A stretch of DNA of 64,000 nt from Undibacterium sp. YM2 (lineage in GTDB: Bacteria; Pseudomonadota; Gammaproteobacteria; Burkholderiales; Burkholderiaceae_D): assembly GCF_009937975.1 (NCBI RefSeq), contig NZ_AP018441.1, positions 2,852,001 through 2,916,000 on the forward strand, read 5' to 3'. Below are positions 51,655 through 61,297 of the stretch, piece by piece (position 1 is the first letter of the stretch; each line of letters starts with the position of its first letter). The notes below the pieces were generated by a model. That model was not told the DNA's origin. It ran no database searches and saw only the letters and a list, made by a program, of their open reading frames with translations. Both the position numbers and the translations under genes were made by a program.

Positions 51655-51662
51655 ATGAATAC

Positions 51663-51699
51663 AAAAAGGCTTGCAGATATCTTATCTGCAAGCCTTTTT
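51663..51699. terminator. Rho-independent terminator after tRNA-Pro
   Basis: AAAAAGGCTTGCAGAT (51663-51678) pairs with ATCTGCAAGCCTTTTT (51684-51699) around ATCTT; it can act for both strands. Confidence 0.9.
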
Positions 51700-51792
51700 T
51701 ATTTGATGCGAGCTATTAAAGTTAACTCGATACGCTCAACAAGCTTTGTCCCGCAATGATGCAATATGAACAATCATTAAGGATAATTCATG

Positions 51793-52818
51793 CTATTTTC
51801 CTGGCAACTGTACGCTGCGGTAGGCGTCGAGTTGAGCAGCATCAACGAATGGCCAAAGTTCTGCGTCCCATTGCATGTCAAGAATTTTCAGTTTTTGCAG
51901 GTATTTATCAGCGGCCTCATACGCGTGTAATACCAGATAATCCCTGCCATTGAAATAATAGGCGCTATTGTGTCCCAGTGCCTTCCAGTGCTCAGTGCCA
52001 TGTAAAAACAGAGAGCCGCCGCCTTCAAGCATAGCTTTGCCATTTTTGTCCAGATATGGCCCTGTCAGACTTTTGGAGCGTCCGACAACCAGATGATAGG
52101 TGCTTTTTTCTTCCTGACAGCATAGGCCCCAGGAAACGAAAAGGTAGTAGTAGTCCCCTCTTTTAAAAATAAAAGGTGCTTCAATTTCTGCGGGCCCAGC
52201 TGATTCATCCGGTGTAAAAGCCGGACGAGCACGCTTTGCAATCGCATGCCATTCCTGTGGCTGTGCCAAACCTGTCCATGCCTCGTTCAATTTCACGAGT
52301 TTGATGCCGGACCAGAACGAACCAAATGACATCCAGGCCTGGCCCTCGCTGTCGGTGACAATATTCGGGTCAATGGCATTCCACAAATCGCGTCCTGGGA
52401 CGGACTGCAATATCATTCCCTGATCTTCCCAGCGATAATCCGGTGAGTGAAGATTGAGCGTCTTGTTAACCGTGACACCAATAGCTGAAGTCAGCTTGCC
52501 AAATCCAGATATTGAATAATATAAATAGTATTTTCCGCTGTGGAACTGTATGTCTGGCGCCCAGATGTGGCCATTGAAGTCCGGCACAGTATTGCGTGCC
52601 CAGACAGGTTCACCAGCGAACACCCTGCCCTCAGGCCGCCAGTCTTTCATATTGGCAGAGCTATAGAAAGTAATGCCTGGCCCGGTGCTGAACAGGTAAT
52701 ATGTATTTCCCTCTTTTGCCATCACAGGGTCGTGCACACTGACTTCTGCAGCGGCAAGTTGACATTGCGGCTGCAAACAAAAAATACTAACCATGAAGTA
52801 CAAACAGAGAGATTTCAT
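51793..52818 (-). CDS. Secreted GH43 arabinanase / arabinosidase
   Basis: About 341 residues from ATG 52818 (MKSLCLYFMVSIFCLQPQ), which opens the signal peptide. Five-bladed propeller GH43: catalytic base Asp in 'VSVHDPVMAKEGNTYYLFST', pKa-modulating Asp in 'NAIDPNIVTDSEG', acid Glu in 'PAEIEAPFIFKRGDYYYLF', plus 'FNGHIWAPDIQFHSGKYYL'. The pattern is nearest to endo-alpha-1,5-L-arabinanases. With the GH51 gene it would break the arabinan side chains of rhamnogalacturonan-I outside the cytoplasm. Gap to GH51 is 117 bp. Confidence 0.9.
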   Translation of the reverse strand: MKSLCLYFMVSIFCLQPQCQLAAAEVSVHDPVMAKEGNTYYLFSTGPGITFYSSANMKDWRPEGRVFAGEPVWARNTVPDFNGHIWAPDIQFHSGKYYLYYSISGFGKLTSAIGVTVNKTLNLHSPDYRWEDQGMILQSVPGRDLWNAIDPNIVTDSEGQAWMSFGSFWSGIKLVKLNEAWTGLAQPQEWHAIAKRARPAFTPDESAGPAEIEAPFIFKRGDYYYLFVSWGLCCQEEKSTYHLVVGRSKSLTGPYLDKNGKAMLEGGGSLFLHGTEHWKALGHNSAYYFNGRDYLVLHAYEAADKYLQKLKILDMQWDAELWPFVDAAQLDAYRSVQLPGK

Positions 52819-52935
52819 GCAATTCGCCTTTAAACTGAACTGTTTGCCTGATTGCATTACGACAGCGGCTCTACTTCCTGCACTAACTTCCTCATCGGCA
52901 TGATTTCAGATAGTTGAATAACAGGTATCTCGCCA

Positions 52936-54519
52936 TTATTCAAGCGCCACCACAACTATCGCCTTGGCTGGGACACTCAATGTCAATCTGCCTGCTTTTG
53001 CACTGGAATTAAAATTGTCTGGCTGTACTGATTGTGGCCGGATAAAAGTGTTGTGTGCATCCATGGTCTTTGCAGTCAGTACGCGGCCTTTGGCAGCTTC
53101 TATTTTTTCGCCTGCAACATCAACATCTATCTCAACACTCTCATTGGGATTAGTGTTCACCAGCGACAAATATACTTTTCCATCAAGCGCACGAGCTGCA
53201 GAAGCACTTATTGCTGGAATACTGGTTTTGCCAAAACTGTATTCGTGGTTATTGCTTATCGTGAGTGGCAAGTTTGTCGCATTTTGGAATGGCACATACA
53301 TTTCAAATGCATGATAAGTTGGCGTTAGTAAAATTTTGTCTTTATCAGTCAATATCATGGCCTGTAAGACATTAACCATCTGGGCAATATTGGTCATACG
53401 CACACGCGCTGCATGTTCATGAAAAATATTGAAATTCAAGGCAGCAACCAGAGCATCGCGCAAACTGTTTTGTTGATATAAAAATCCAGGATTCGTACCC
53501 GGTTCCACGTCATACCATGTTCCCCACTCATCCACATTGAAAGCAATTTTGCTCTTGGGGTCATTGACCTCCATCCTGGCAACGTTATTCCTGATCAGCC
53601 TATCCATGCGCAATGTATTTTTTAGCGTGGATATCCATTGATCCTCCCCAAAACCAAGCGCCTTGCCTTTCTTTTCCCAAGTGCCGGTTGGTAGAGTGTA
53701 ATAATGAAAGCTGACACCATCAAAACGCATATTCCATTGTTCGTGGATGTTCCTGGTCAAATAATCTGTCCAACTGGTGTCATCATCATGACCACCACTG
53801 GCAATGATTTTTGGCATGTAAGCCTTTGGAGCTTTCAAAAAACTGGCGTATTGATTGAACAGGCTGGTGTAGTGCTCAAGCTTCATATTGCCGCCACAAC
53901 CCCAGGCCTCATTACCGATACCAAAGAAAGCGACTTTAAATGGCTTATCACGGCCATTTTTGCGGCGTAATTCTGCCAAAGTTGACTTGCCGTCACCCGT
54001 CATATACTCCAGCCATTCTGCCATTTCCTGCGGCGTGCCAGAACCAAGATTGCCATTCACATAGGCATCTGCACCCAGCAGATCAATCAAGTCAAAAAAC
54101 TCATGGGTACCAACGGCATTGCGTTCTTCCACATTGCCCCAGTTGGTGTTCATCTTGACTGGACGGTTCTCACGTACGCCTATGCCGTCCCGCCAATGAT
54201 ATTCATCCGCAAAACAACCACCTGGCCAACGTACCAGTGGCACATGTATCTTTTTTAGCGCCGCGACAACATCATTGCGCCATCCCTTTGTATTTGGAAT
54301 AGCTGAATCTGGTCCTACCCACATGCCTTCATAAACACCCCTGCCCAAATGTTCTGCAAACTGGCCGTAAACATTTTTATTAATGACTGGGCCAGGTTTT
54401 TTCGCATCAATGCTGATACTGACTTGATTGCCAGCAAAAACCGGAACGGCAATAGCTACAAATACAAGCGCTGCCGAACAAAATACGCCTACCTTTATGC
54501 TGGCTTTCAACACAAACAT
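52936..54519 (-). CDS. Secreted GH51 alpha-L-arabinofuranosidase
   Basis: About 527 residues from ATG 54519, which has AGGAGGAGA upstream and starts the signal peptide (ASIKVGVFCSAALVFVAIAV). GH51 retaining enzyme: N-terminal 'INKNVYGQFAEHLGRGVYEG', acid/base Glu in 'AFFGIGNEAWGCGG', nucleophile Glu in 'IAFNVDEWGTWYDVEPG'; C-terminal beta-domain 'AIVVVALE'. It removes arabinofuranosyl residues from arabinan and arabinoxylan oligomers. Most bacterial GH51 are cytoplasmic, so the clear signal peptide is notable. Confidence 0.93.
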   Translation of the reverse strand: MFVLKASIKVGVFCSAALVFVAIAVPVFAGNQVSISIDAKKPGPVINKNVYGQFAEHLGRGVYEGMWVGPDSAIPNTKGWRNDVVAALKKIHVPLVRWPGGCFADEYHWRDGIGVRENRPVKMNTNWGNVEERNAVGTHEFFDLIDLLGADAYVNGNLGSGTPQEMAEWLEYMTGDGKSTLAELRRKNGRDKPFKVAFFGIGNEAWGCGGNMKLEHYTSLFNQYASFLKAPKAYMPKIIASGGHDDDTSWTDYLTRNIHEQWNMRFDGVSFHYYTLPTGTWEKKGKALGFGEDQWISTLKNTLRMDRLIRNNVARMEVNDPKSKIAFNVDEWGTWYDVEPGTNPGFLYQQNSLRDALVAALNFNIFHEHAARVRMTNIAQMVNVLQAMILTDKDKILLTPTYHAFEMYVPFQNATNLPLTISNNHEYSFGKTSIPAISASAARALDGKVYLSLVNTNPNESVEIDVDVAGEKIEAAKGRVLTAKTMDAHNTFIRPQSVQPDNFNSSAKAGRLTLSVPAKAIVVVALE

Positions 54520-54598
54520 TTCTCCTCCTGATTTATGAGGCATTGTCGACACCAATTTATTCCAAGCTAGCCTCGAAGATCACTAGATCATGGCTTAT

Positions 54599-56026
54599 TC
54601 ATGGCCTCGCTAGTTTGAGCTGCAATGAGCTATCATTGATTTCAAAGGTATTGGTCCTCATCAGGTTGATGACCTCTGCACCGGCCAGCAATACTGGGCC
54701 GTAGCTATGCGCGGCAAATACATTCACCGGGCGATAGTAATAAAACGCCGGGTCAAAGCCCATGCCTGTACCCACACAAGCACCTTCCACCTGGCCTTTT
54801 TGTGTCACTTTACTGGCTACCGCATTCCATGCCAGCATGACTACCGGTGCGTAAGCACGTTTATCGATAAAGCCGCGATTGATGGCATGTGCCATGGCAT
54901 AGGTGTAGATGGCAGTGGCAGACGTTTCCAGGTAACTGTCATTGCGGTCCAGCAGTTGGTGCCAGAAGCCTGTGCCATGCTGGTAAGAAGCCAGACCTTT
55001 GACATGGGCCTGCAATTGCGCCAATACGTCTGCATAGCCAGGATGGTCTGGTGGCAGTACATCCAGCAATTCAACCATGGTCATGACGGCCCAGCCATTA
55101 GCCCTGGCCCAGTGGAATTGCGGATGCACGCCCATATCCTGGACCCAGCCATGCATGTACACACCTTTTTCCTTGTTGAACATGCGTTCAGAAAATAGTT
55201 TGACCTGTTTTACGGCATCGTCATAATATTTTGTGTCGCCTGTCAATTTGCCCATTTGCGCCAGGGCTGGCACGCTCATGAACAGATCATCGAGCCACAA
55301 GGTATTCGGTTGCGGACGGTTACGGGCCAGGGTGCCATCCGGCAGACGGAACTCTTTGGTGCTGACGTAGCTGCTGCAAATATCAATCAGGCTGGACAGT
55401 TTATTGGACACGCCTTCCCTGGTGGCTTTGATCATGGCGGCACACATGGCACCCGCATCATCCAGTGCATGGGGCTGCAACAATGATCGGATAGGTGAGG
55501 GGCTCTTCGGATTAGCCTTCAGACGGGCAATGTAATGCGGTGCCAGGTCAGCCAGCAAACCAAGGCGCTCACTGGCATAATTGCTGAAACGTTTATCACC
55601 CGTGGCACTGCCAGCCAGCAACATGCCTGCGTAGGTGACACCCCATTCGTAGCTGGTCAGGCGATAATCGCCCGGGGCCAGTATCGTATCGTCATTGATC
55701 TGGGAAAAATCAGTAATCTGCTTTTTTGTTTTGCCATCAATAATTTTGGCAGGCGTAACATTGTCCAGATAGGTATGCACACGGTACAGCACTTTCTTGA
55801 CATCTTCTGCTGTCGGTTGCCCGTACGGCGTGGGGTAATCTGGTTGCATCAAATGCAGTGGTGCCGTCACGTCATTGGCTGGTTTGCCTGTATTGTTTGT
55901 TTTGCCTGCGGCTACTGCCGTGCTCATGCCCATACTTAATGGCAATATGCAACTGATGCCTGCGATGGCCAATAATTTCAATGTTGAACGCAGGCCTGAC
56001 TGGTTTTTTTGTCTCATCTTTATCAT
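54599..56026 (-). CDS. Secreted GH105 unsaturated rhamnogalacturonyl/galacturonyl hydrolase (first)
   Basis: 475 residues with signal peptide (LKLLAIAGISCILPLSMGM...AVAA). (Alpha/alpha)6-barrel of GH105/GH88: 'YEWGVTYAGMLLAGSATGD', catalytic Asp region 'PNTLWLDDLFMSVPALAQMG', 'FHWARANGWAVMTMVELLD', 'HQLLDRNDSYLETSATAIYT'. It removes the 4,5-unsaturated uronic acid left by rhamnogalacturonan or pectate lyases. The preceding gene on this strand is the DUF6250-like one, 33 bp away, so co-transcription is likely. An internal ATG (codon 4) is an alternative start. Confidence 0.9.
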   Translation of the reverse strand: MIKMRQKNQSGLRSTLKLLAIAGISCILPLSMGMSTAVAAGKTNNTGKPANDVTAPLHLMQPDYPTPYGQPTAEDVKKVLYRVHTYLDNVTPAKIIDGKTKKQITDFSQINDDTILAPGDYRLTSYEWGVTYAGMLLAGSATGDKRFSNYASERLGLLADLAPHYIARLKANPKSPSPIRSLLQPHALDDAGAMCAAMIKATREGVSNKLSSLIDICSSYVSTKEFRLPDGTLARNRPQPNTLWLDDLFMSVPALAQMGKLTGDTKYYDDAVKQVKLFSERMFNKEKGVYMHGWVQDMGVHPQFHWARANGWAVMTMVELLDVLPPDHPGYADVLAQLQAHVKGLASYQHGTGFWHQLLDRNDSYLETSATAIYTYAMAHAINRGFIDKRAYAPVVMLAWNAVASKVTQKGQVEGACVGTGMGFDPAFYYYRPVNVFAAHSYGPVLLAGAEVINLMRTNTFEINDSSLQLKLARP

Positions 56027-56059
56027 CTTTTTTGCTCTATAAATAAATCTTGCGGGTAT

Positions 56060-56803
56060 TCATTCCAACTGATAAATCTTGAAATCACGTACTTGTTGTC
56101 GGGATTGGGTGGTCCGGAATCCAAAGTAGCCATCCCGCAAGGCATCTTTGTCCTTGTATGAAAAGAACACTTTGCCATCGACCAGAACGCGTGTGCAGCC
56201 TTGGTACACCGTAGTTTCTATGACGTAGTCGCGGTTCGCCTGCAATAAGGTGTCGCGCTCATTCAACTCTGTCAGCAAGCTACGTTCACCATTGCCCTGG
56301 TATTTACGAAACCTGGTCGTGGTATTGGTGTTGCCGCCTATGCCCGCGTAATACAGACGTAAATCATCGTATTGTTCAAAAACGCCCTTACGGGTAAAGA
56401 TGTTTTGATCACGCGGGTCGGTCGCCATCCAGAATTGATTCAAGTCAGACAGCCGGTCATTGCGTCCCTGTTCCATGACGACCCTGCGGGTATACCTGAT
56501 CAAGATATCGCCAGATAATTTTTGCTTGAACCACACCGTTGCACCTTTCGCTGCATCAATCAAAAGCTGGTGATTGGCAACACTGATGTCGGAATTCTTT
56601 GTGTCGGCGGACTCTACCTGCCACTGTCGCAGGTCCGTATCAAAATCATCCTGGTAAATTAATTTACCAAGCTTGCCTGACTGGCTGCAAGTGATTTCGG
56701 CGGATTGCGCAGCGGCAGGTACAGCCTGAGTCATAACGACGATGGCTGCAAGCGTCATCCAGAACAGTTGCAGTTTCGTTCGACAATGGGAAGTGAATAT
56801 CAT
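56060..56803 (-). CDS. Secreted beta-sandwich protein (DUF6250/LamG-like) of the pectin cluster
   Basis: 247 residues with signal peptide (FWMTLAAIVVMTQAVPAAAQ). The mature part looks like a concanavalin-type beta-sandwich: 'KLIYQDDFDTDLRQWQVES', 'VMEQGRNDRLSDLNQFWMAT', 'LRLYYAGIGGNTNTTTRFRK', 'YFGFRTTQSRQQVRDFKIYQ'. DUF6250-type proteins recur in bacterial pectin loci; some related families bind or cleave glycans, but an activity cannot be given. Ten bp after the CE12 gene and likely in one operon with it and the GH105. Confidence 0.7.
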   Translation of the reverse strand: MIFTSHCRTKLQLFWMTLAAIVVMTQAVPAAAQSAEITCSQSGKLGKLIYQDDFDTDLRQWQVESADTKNSDISVANHQLLIDAAKGATVWFKQKLSGDILIRYTRRVVMEQGRNDRLSDLNQFWMATDPRDQNIFTRKGVFEQYDDLRLYYAGIGGNTNTTTRFRKYQGNGERSLLTELNERDTLLQANRDYVIETTVYQGCTRVLVDGKVFFSYKDKDALRDGYFGFRTTQSRQQVRDFKIYQLE

Positions 56804-56813
56804 TTCTGTAGTG

Positions 56814-57743
56814 CTATTTGACTGATGCTGCCGTCGATTTCAGATCAACCGATTTATCATTTAAATAGTTTTTCAACTGTGCATATTGCAAAGTTTTAAT
56901 ACCTGCCACAACTACCTTTGCATTAAATTCTGCACCGGCCAGATTGGTGTGGGTATGTTCATCCGGTGTCACTAAGGGGAACAGTTTCATCACCTCATCC
57001 TTACCCATGATGTCATAGGCAGCGGCGATGTTTTCATTCAGATCGATGAAATCCGCTTTTTCCTGTTTCGCCACCTGTTCAGCCCAACCCCCATAGCTGG
57101 CTTTGCTGCGGTTGATTTTTCCATTTGCATCCCAGTTCTTGCGGGGAATGGGAGAACATACGATGGCCTGCACGCCTTTGGCTCTGGCCTCGGCAATAAA
57201 TTTGCGCAAATACCAGCCATAGCTGTGTACTGTCTCTGGTAATTTTGTCAGCAGATTATCGATTTCTTCAGCTTCTTCACCGATGCCTTTGATGGTCCCT
57301 CTTGCACGGCTGGTATCGTTCAAGGGGCCATTATCATTGTGGCCAAATTGCATGATGACAAAATCACCTGGCTTCATCAATGCCAGGCTTCTTTGCCAGT
57401 GCCCGCCAGTCAGATAAGTGCGGCTGCTAAGACCGCCGATGGCGCGGTTAACAACATTGATTTTATCCGTCTGAAAATAAACCTTGATGGGATTGCCCCA
57501 GCCCCACTGCCCTTCTGCACCCTTGTTCTGACCATCATCCCGGCCATTGCGCACGGTTGAATCGCCGATAAAAAAAACAGAAGGTAATTGCGGATTCGCC
57601 GGTTCTGGCAATACGATACGTGCTGCTGCATTGGGGTCGGTGTTCACCGCTGGTGGTGGCGTAGTTTGCGCCAGGGCAGAACAAGTCCAGCCCAGCACAC
57701 TTACACAGATCAGGCGGCGTACCGCAGACATACTGGTATTCAT
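56814..57743 (-). CDS. Secreted rhamnogalacturonan acetylesterase (CE12, SGNH hydrolase)
   Basis: 309 residues with signal peptide (RRLICVSVLGWTCSALAQ). SGNH blocks: I 'SVFFIGDSTVRNGRDDGQ' (nucleophile Ser in GDS), II 'NRAIGGLSSRTYL' (Gly), III 'VIMQFGHNDNGPLND' (Asn in GHND), V 'TPDEHTHTNLAGAEFNA' (Asp/His). GDSTV and DxxH are typical of rhamnogalacturonan acetylesterases. It deacetylates RG-I so that lyases and hydrolases can act. First gene of a three-gene minus-strand operon. Confidence 0.92.
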   Translation of the reverse strand: MNTSMSAVRRLICVSVLGWTCSALAQTTPPPAVNTDPNAAARIVLPEPANPQLPSVFFIGDSTVRNGRDDGQNKGAEGQWGWGNPIKVYFQTDKINVVNRAIGGLSSRTYLTGGHWQRSLALMKPGDFVIMQFGHNDNGPLNDTSRARGTIKGIGEEAEEIDNLLTKLPETVHSYGWYLRKFIAEARAKGVQAIVCSPIPRKNWDANGKINRSKASYGGWAEQVAKQEKADFIDLNENIAAAYDIMGKDEVMKLFPLVTPDEHTHTNLAGAEFNAKVVVAGIKTLQYAQLKNYLNDKSVDLKSTAASVK

Positions 57744-58054
57744 AAATAGATGACAGGAATAATGGTTAAGTATCGTCGGGTAGCGAAAGACTGAAGGTCA
57801 TCATACACGTGAGTACATATGGGTAAATCAACAGCCTCGACATATGATTTCATTTTATTCGAGAGCTTGTAACTGACTGCAAGACTTGTTTAAAGAATCA
57901 AAAAAATGATCACTATTGATTGTGCAGTGCAAATTATGAAAAAACTGCCTGAAAACCAAGCACAATAGGCAGCACTGATGCCATTCCACTCAAGCATGTT
58001 GAGAAAATGCGCATCCGGAATTTAACCGATTACTCCCACACATATCAAAATTCC

Positions 58055-59458
58055 ATGAAGCGCTTATCTGTTCGTATCTCTGTTCGTATCTTGCCTGTTC
58101 GCATGCCCAGTTTTTTCCTGAATCTTTTCCTGTGCCTGTTCTGCCTGTTGTCCGCGTCTGCATTTGCGCAAATAGGGCATCGCTTCCCCAGTGAGCGAAA
58201 AGTGGTCAAAGACCCGGTTACTGGAGTGATGCTGACCTTTCTGACCAGCCAGCCGCATGGCGATTCAAAAATCTATCCTACCCATCCACAATGGACTTCC
58301 GATGGGCAATGGGTGATCTTTCGCTCAGGTATCGCAAAAGGTGAAGCGATGGCCGTCAATGAACAAACCGGAGATATCGTACAGGTATCTGAAGGCGGCT
58401 ATACAGGCATGCTGAATGTGTCGACACGTGCCATGAAACTGTATTTCATGCGCAGCACGGATAAATCTCCACGAGAAGGAAAAGTTGGTCGGCCACGTCA
58501 GGCCGCACCGGTTGAACTGGTAGAGGTTGATCTTGCTGCGGTATTTACCGATAGCAAAGCTGGCAAGATGAAGCCTGCAGAAAGCTACCAGCGCATATGC
58601 GGCGTAGTACCTGCTGAAGTCGGACAAGCTGCCGACCTGGCGCTGGATGCTGCCGATGAATGGATATACTTCCGCGAGACATCACAGGAGGCGGCAAAAT
58701 ACCTGGCAAAAAATGCACGCATAGAGAAAAGCTTCGGCCCCAGAAACATGGGGGCCGGCCCCGGCGGCATTGCAAAAATGCATGTGAAGACAGGTGAAAT
58801 CCGCCATGTTGTTTCAGTACCCTTCCAGATCGGCCATATTCAGGCGAACTTGTGGAATCCGGGTGAAATCATTTTTTGCTGGGAAACTGGCGGCAAATCA
58901 CCTCAACGCACCTGGGTGGTGATGGCAGACGGCAGTGGCTTGCGCCCGCTGTATCCTGAAGCGGATTATGAATGGGTGACCCACGAAGCCGTCATTTCAA
59001 AAGATGAAGTGGCAATGGCGATTATGGGGCATCGCAATATAGGCGGAACAAATAATAGCGCCAACAAAGGCACTGCCGTTGAAGGTGCCAATCCGGGGCA
59101 AGATCCGGGTTGGGGTAATGCCGGCACACGCGAAAAACCCAGTGGCCTTGCCATTGTGAATTTACGTACACGTGAAATGCGTATCGCTGGGCAAACACCA
59201 TCAGGCAGCGGCTTATGGCATGTGCACGGATCAAGCGATGGTCGCTGGGCTGTCGGCGATGATTTCAGCCGCAGCATTTATCTGATAGACCGTTTAAGCG
59301 GCAAGATGAGTCTACTCAGCACCGGGCACAAGGATACAGCGGCTGATCACCCTCACCCAACATTCAGCCCGGACGGCAAGAAGATAGAAATCCAGTCGGC
59401 CATGCTGTCTGCAGACAACCGGACACTGAATATCTGCATTATTCCTGTATCCAATTGA
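58055..59458 (+). CDS. Oligogalacturonide lyase-like protein (PL22-type beta-propeller)
   Basis: About 467 residues. Start uncertain: ATG 58055 gives a basic N-terminus and hydrophobic signal segment ('FFLNLFLCLFCLLSASAFA'); ATG 58007 and ATG 58103 are alternatives. Propeller signatures: 'THPQWTSDGQWVIFRSG', 'TGDIVQVSEGGYTGMLNVST', 'EIIFCWETGGKSPQRTWVVM', 'DHPHPTFSPDGKKIEIQSAM'. This layout recalls PL22 oligogalacturonate lyases, where His/Gln-bound Mn acts in cleavage. A predicted secreted location is unusual, since classical Ogl is cytoplasmic. A non-catalytic WD40-like periplasmic protein is possible. Confidence 0.65.
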   Translation: MKRLSVRISVRILPVRMPSFFLNLFLCLFCLLSASAFAQIGHRFPSERKVVKDPVTGVMLTFLTSQPHGDSKIYPTHPQWTSDGQWVIFRSGIAKGEAMAVNEQTGDIVQVSEGGYTGMLNVSTRAMKLYFMRSTDKSPREGKVGRPRQAAPVELVEVDLAAVFTDSKAGKMKPAESYQRICGVVPAEVGQAADLALDAADEWIYFRETSQEAAKYLAKNARIEKSFGPRNMGAGPGGIAKMHVKTGEIRHVVSVPFQIGHIQANLWNPGEIIFCWETGGKSPQRTWVVMADGSGLRPLYPEADYEWVTHEAVISKDEVAMAIMGHRNIGGTNNSANKGTAVEGANPGQDPGWGNAGTREKPSGLAIVNLRTREMRIAGQTPSGSGLWHVHGSSDGRWAVGDDFSRSIYLIDRLSGKMSLLSTGHKDTAADHPHPTFSPDGKKIEIQSAMLSADNRTLNICIIPVSN

Positions 59459-59537
59459 CCAAGCTGTCCAGGTCATGCAACGAACATGGCCTGGCTTGCG
59501 GACATCAATCGTGTATCAATCCTGCATCAATCGACCA

Positions 59538-60203
59538 TCAATCGAGTTTTTGAATGCGCACATTGCGCAGTTCATAGGCGGTGCCTTCAAGCTGAAAGCC
59601 GATGTGACCAGAGTCTGGACTGGATTTGCTGATTTTGTTTTGTACTATGCCATTGATCCTGACTTCAACCGATCCATCTTTGGCAAGAATGTCGCAGCTA
59701 TTCCATTCGCCAACAGGTTTTTCGCTATCGGCCAGTTTTGCCTTGATGGGAGGATACGCGCCCTCGGCCGTAGTCAGGGGTTCGGCAAAGCTGGCACCGG
59801 CCATGGGCAGCAGGTCACCGACATTTTTGTATTTGGTTTGAATTTGCAGGCTCAGTGGCCAGACTTTGTCTTTGGGGCCAGAACTGATGTGTATCAACAC
59901 GCCACCATTGCCAGGGGCAGCGGTCCAGCGCCATTCTGCATGTAGCGAAAAATTTTTATAGCGTTCCGTCGTAGCAATGTAACCTGAAGGTTTGCCAGCA
60001 GAAGCAATCACACCATCCGCTGTGATACTGAAGACTTCTTCAATCTTGCTTGCCGGTGTAGTTTGAATTTCCCAACCCTTGAAATCGCGGCCATTGAACA
60101 GTTCATCCGCATTGGCAACAGGAATGACCATAACAGACAGAATAGATGCCACAGGCAATACTGATAATTGAAAAGACTTCAAAAAACGGGAAAGTTGACG
60201 CAT
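59538..60203 (-). CDS. Secreted DUF1080 (3-keto-glycoside hydrolase-like) protein
   Basis: About 221 residues from ATG 60203, which starts the signal peptide (FLKSFQLSVLPVASILSVMV...ANA); the longer frame to 60347 overlaps the divergent esterase gene. DUF1080 concanavalin-like fold: 'DELFNGRDFKGWEIQT', 'NFSLHAEWRWTAAPGNGGVL', 'PLSLQIQTKYKNVGDLL', 'GEWNSCDILAKDGSVEVRIN', 'GHIGFQLEGTAYELRNVRI'. Some members cleave 3-keto-glycosides; others are uncharacterised. No 3-dehydrogenase gene is nearby, so activity is uncertain. Confidence 0.85.
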   Translation of the reverse strand: MRQLSRFLKSFQLSVLPVASILSVMVIPVANADELFNGRDFKGWEIQTTPASKIEEVFSITADGVIASAGKPSGYIATTERYKNFSLHAEWRWTAAPGNGGVLIHISSGPKDKVWPLSLQIQTKYKNVGDLLPMAGASFAEPLTTAEGAYPPIKAKLADSEKPVGEWNSCDILAKDGSVEVRINGIVQNKISKSSPDSGHIGFQLEGTAYELRNVRIQKLD

Positions 60204-60303
60204 GATGTTCTTTCTCAAATGGAATCGATATTTTTTTGTATTGATACAAAACTGCTTTACACAGGATAGCCGGATTTTTTTATAACATACTTCATTTACT
60301 GCC

Positions 60304-61224
60304 ATGAAACGACTTTTTTTCACTTTGTTACTGACCTTGTCGGCCATTTCTTCTCATGCACAATCCGGTGCCATCAGCTTGTGGCCAGAAGGCGTACCGG
60401 GCGCGAAAAACATAAGGCCAGAACAGGTGGCTGATGGCCGCACGTCGAATGTCAGCGAACCGAATCTGACTTTTTATCCCGCTGCTGCCGACAGAAAAAA
60501 TGGCAGCGTAGTGATCATTTGCCCCGGCGGCGGCTATGTACGTCTGTCTACCCTTCGTGAAGGCGAGCAATATGCGCACTGGCTCAGTACCCTGGGTGTC
60601 AGCAGTTTTGTGCTTAAATCCCGCCTGGCCGAATTTGGCCACCCTGCCCCTTTACAGGATGTCTTGCGTGCCATTCGTCTAGTGCGTTCCAGCGCAGCGC
60701 AATATGGTATAGATCCCAATCGCATCGGTGTGATGGGCAGTTCGGCGGGCGGCCATCTGGCAGCCAGTGCCGGCACCCTGTTTGATCACCCTCTGGGGCG
60801 CACCGGTGCTGCGCTTGACGGTGTCAATGCACGCCCTGACTTCATGATACTGATGTATCCCGTGATTACCATGCAAGACCCGTCGGTACATGCGGGATCC
60901 CGCAAAGCCCTTTTGGGTGCATCACCCAGCGCAGAATCCATGCAACTGATGTCGCTGGAAAAACAGGTGAGCAGCACGACACCCCCTACTCTGTTGATCC
61001 ATACCCAGAATGATAAAACCGTTCCGGTCGAAAACAGTATCCTGTTTTATCAGGCTCTGACCAAAGCTGGTGTACCAGCGGAAATGCTCTTGTTTGAACG
61101 CGGTACACATGGCATGGCTATGCGTCTTGGTAACGGCAATGCATCCGATTGGCCGCATCGCGCCGAAGAATGGCTGAGGGACAGAAAAATACTGCAAGCC
61201 GACAGCCAGTCACTAGGGAAATAA
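60304..61224 (+). CDS. Secreted alpha/beta-hydrolase, carbohydrate (xylan/pectin) acetylesterase-like
   Basis: 306 residues with signal peptide (KRLFFTLLLTLSAISSHA). Oxyanion/HGGG-like 'VVIICPGGGYVRLSTLREGE', nucleophile Ser in 'RIGVMGSSAGGHLAASAGTL' (GxSxGG), Asp in 'LLIHTQNDKTVPVENS', His in 'FERGTHGMAMR'. This is the pattern of BD-FAE/acetylesterase-like hydrolases common in polysaccharide loci. Acetyl removal from pectin or hemicellulose in the periplasm is inferred. Divergent from DUF1080, with a 100-bp shared promoter region. Confidence 0.87.
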   Translation: MKRLFFTLLLTLSAISSHAQSGAISLWPEGVPGAKNIRPEQVADGRTSNVSEPNLTFYPAAADRKNGSVVIICPGGGYVRLSTLREGEQYAHWLSTLGVSSFVLKSRLAEFGHPAPLQDVLRAIRLVRSSAAQYGIDPNRIGVMGSSAGGHLAASAGTLFDHPLGRTGAALDGVNARPDFMILMYPVITMQDPSVHAGSRKALLGASPSAESMQLMSLEKQVSSTTPPTLLIHTQNDKTVPVENSILFYQALTKAGVPAEMLLFERGTHGMAMRLGNGNASDWPHRAEEWLRDRKILQADSQSLGK

Positions 61225-61254
61225 GCAGTAAAATAAACTGAAAAATACATATCA

Positions 61255-61292
61255 AAATCGCCAGCCCATATCAGATTATAGGCTGGCGATTT
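61255..61292. terminator. Bidirectional rho-independent terminator
   Basis: AAATCGCCAGCC (61255-61266) pairs with GGCTGGCGATTT (61281-61292), followed by T residues. It separates the esterase gene from the convergent rhamnose mutarotase gene. Confidence 0.88.
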
Positions 61293-61297
61293 TTTAT

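Noticed and set aside
59475..59945. 156-codon plus-strand ORF after the PL22-like gene
   Set aside because: Antisense to the DUF1080 gene; its N-terminal part is intergenic and has no motif.
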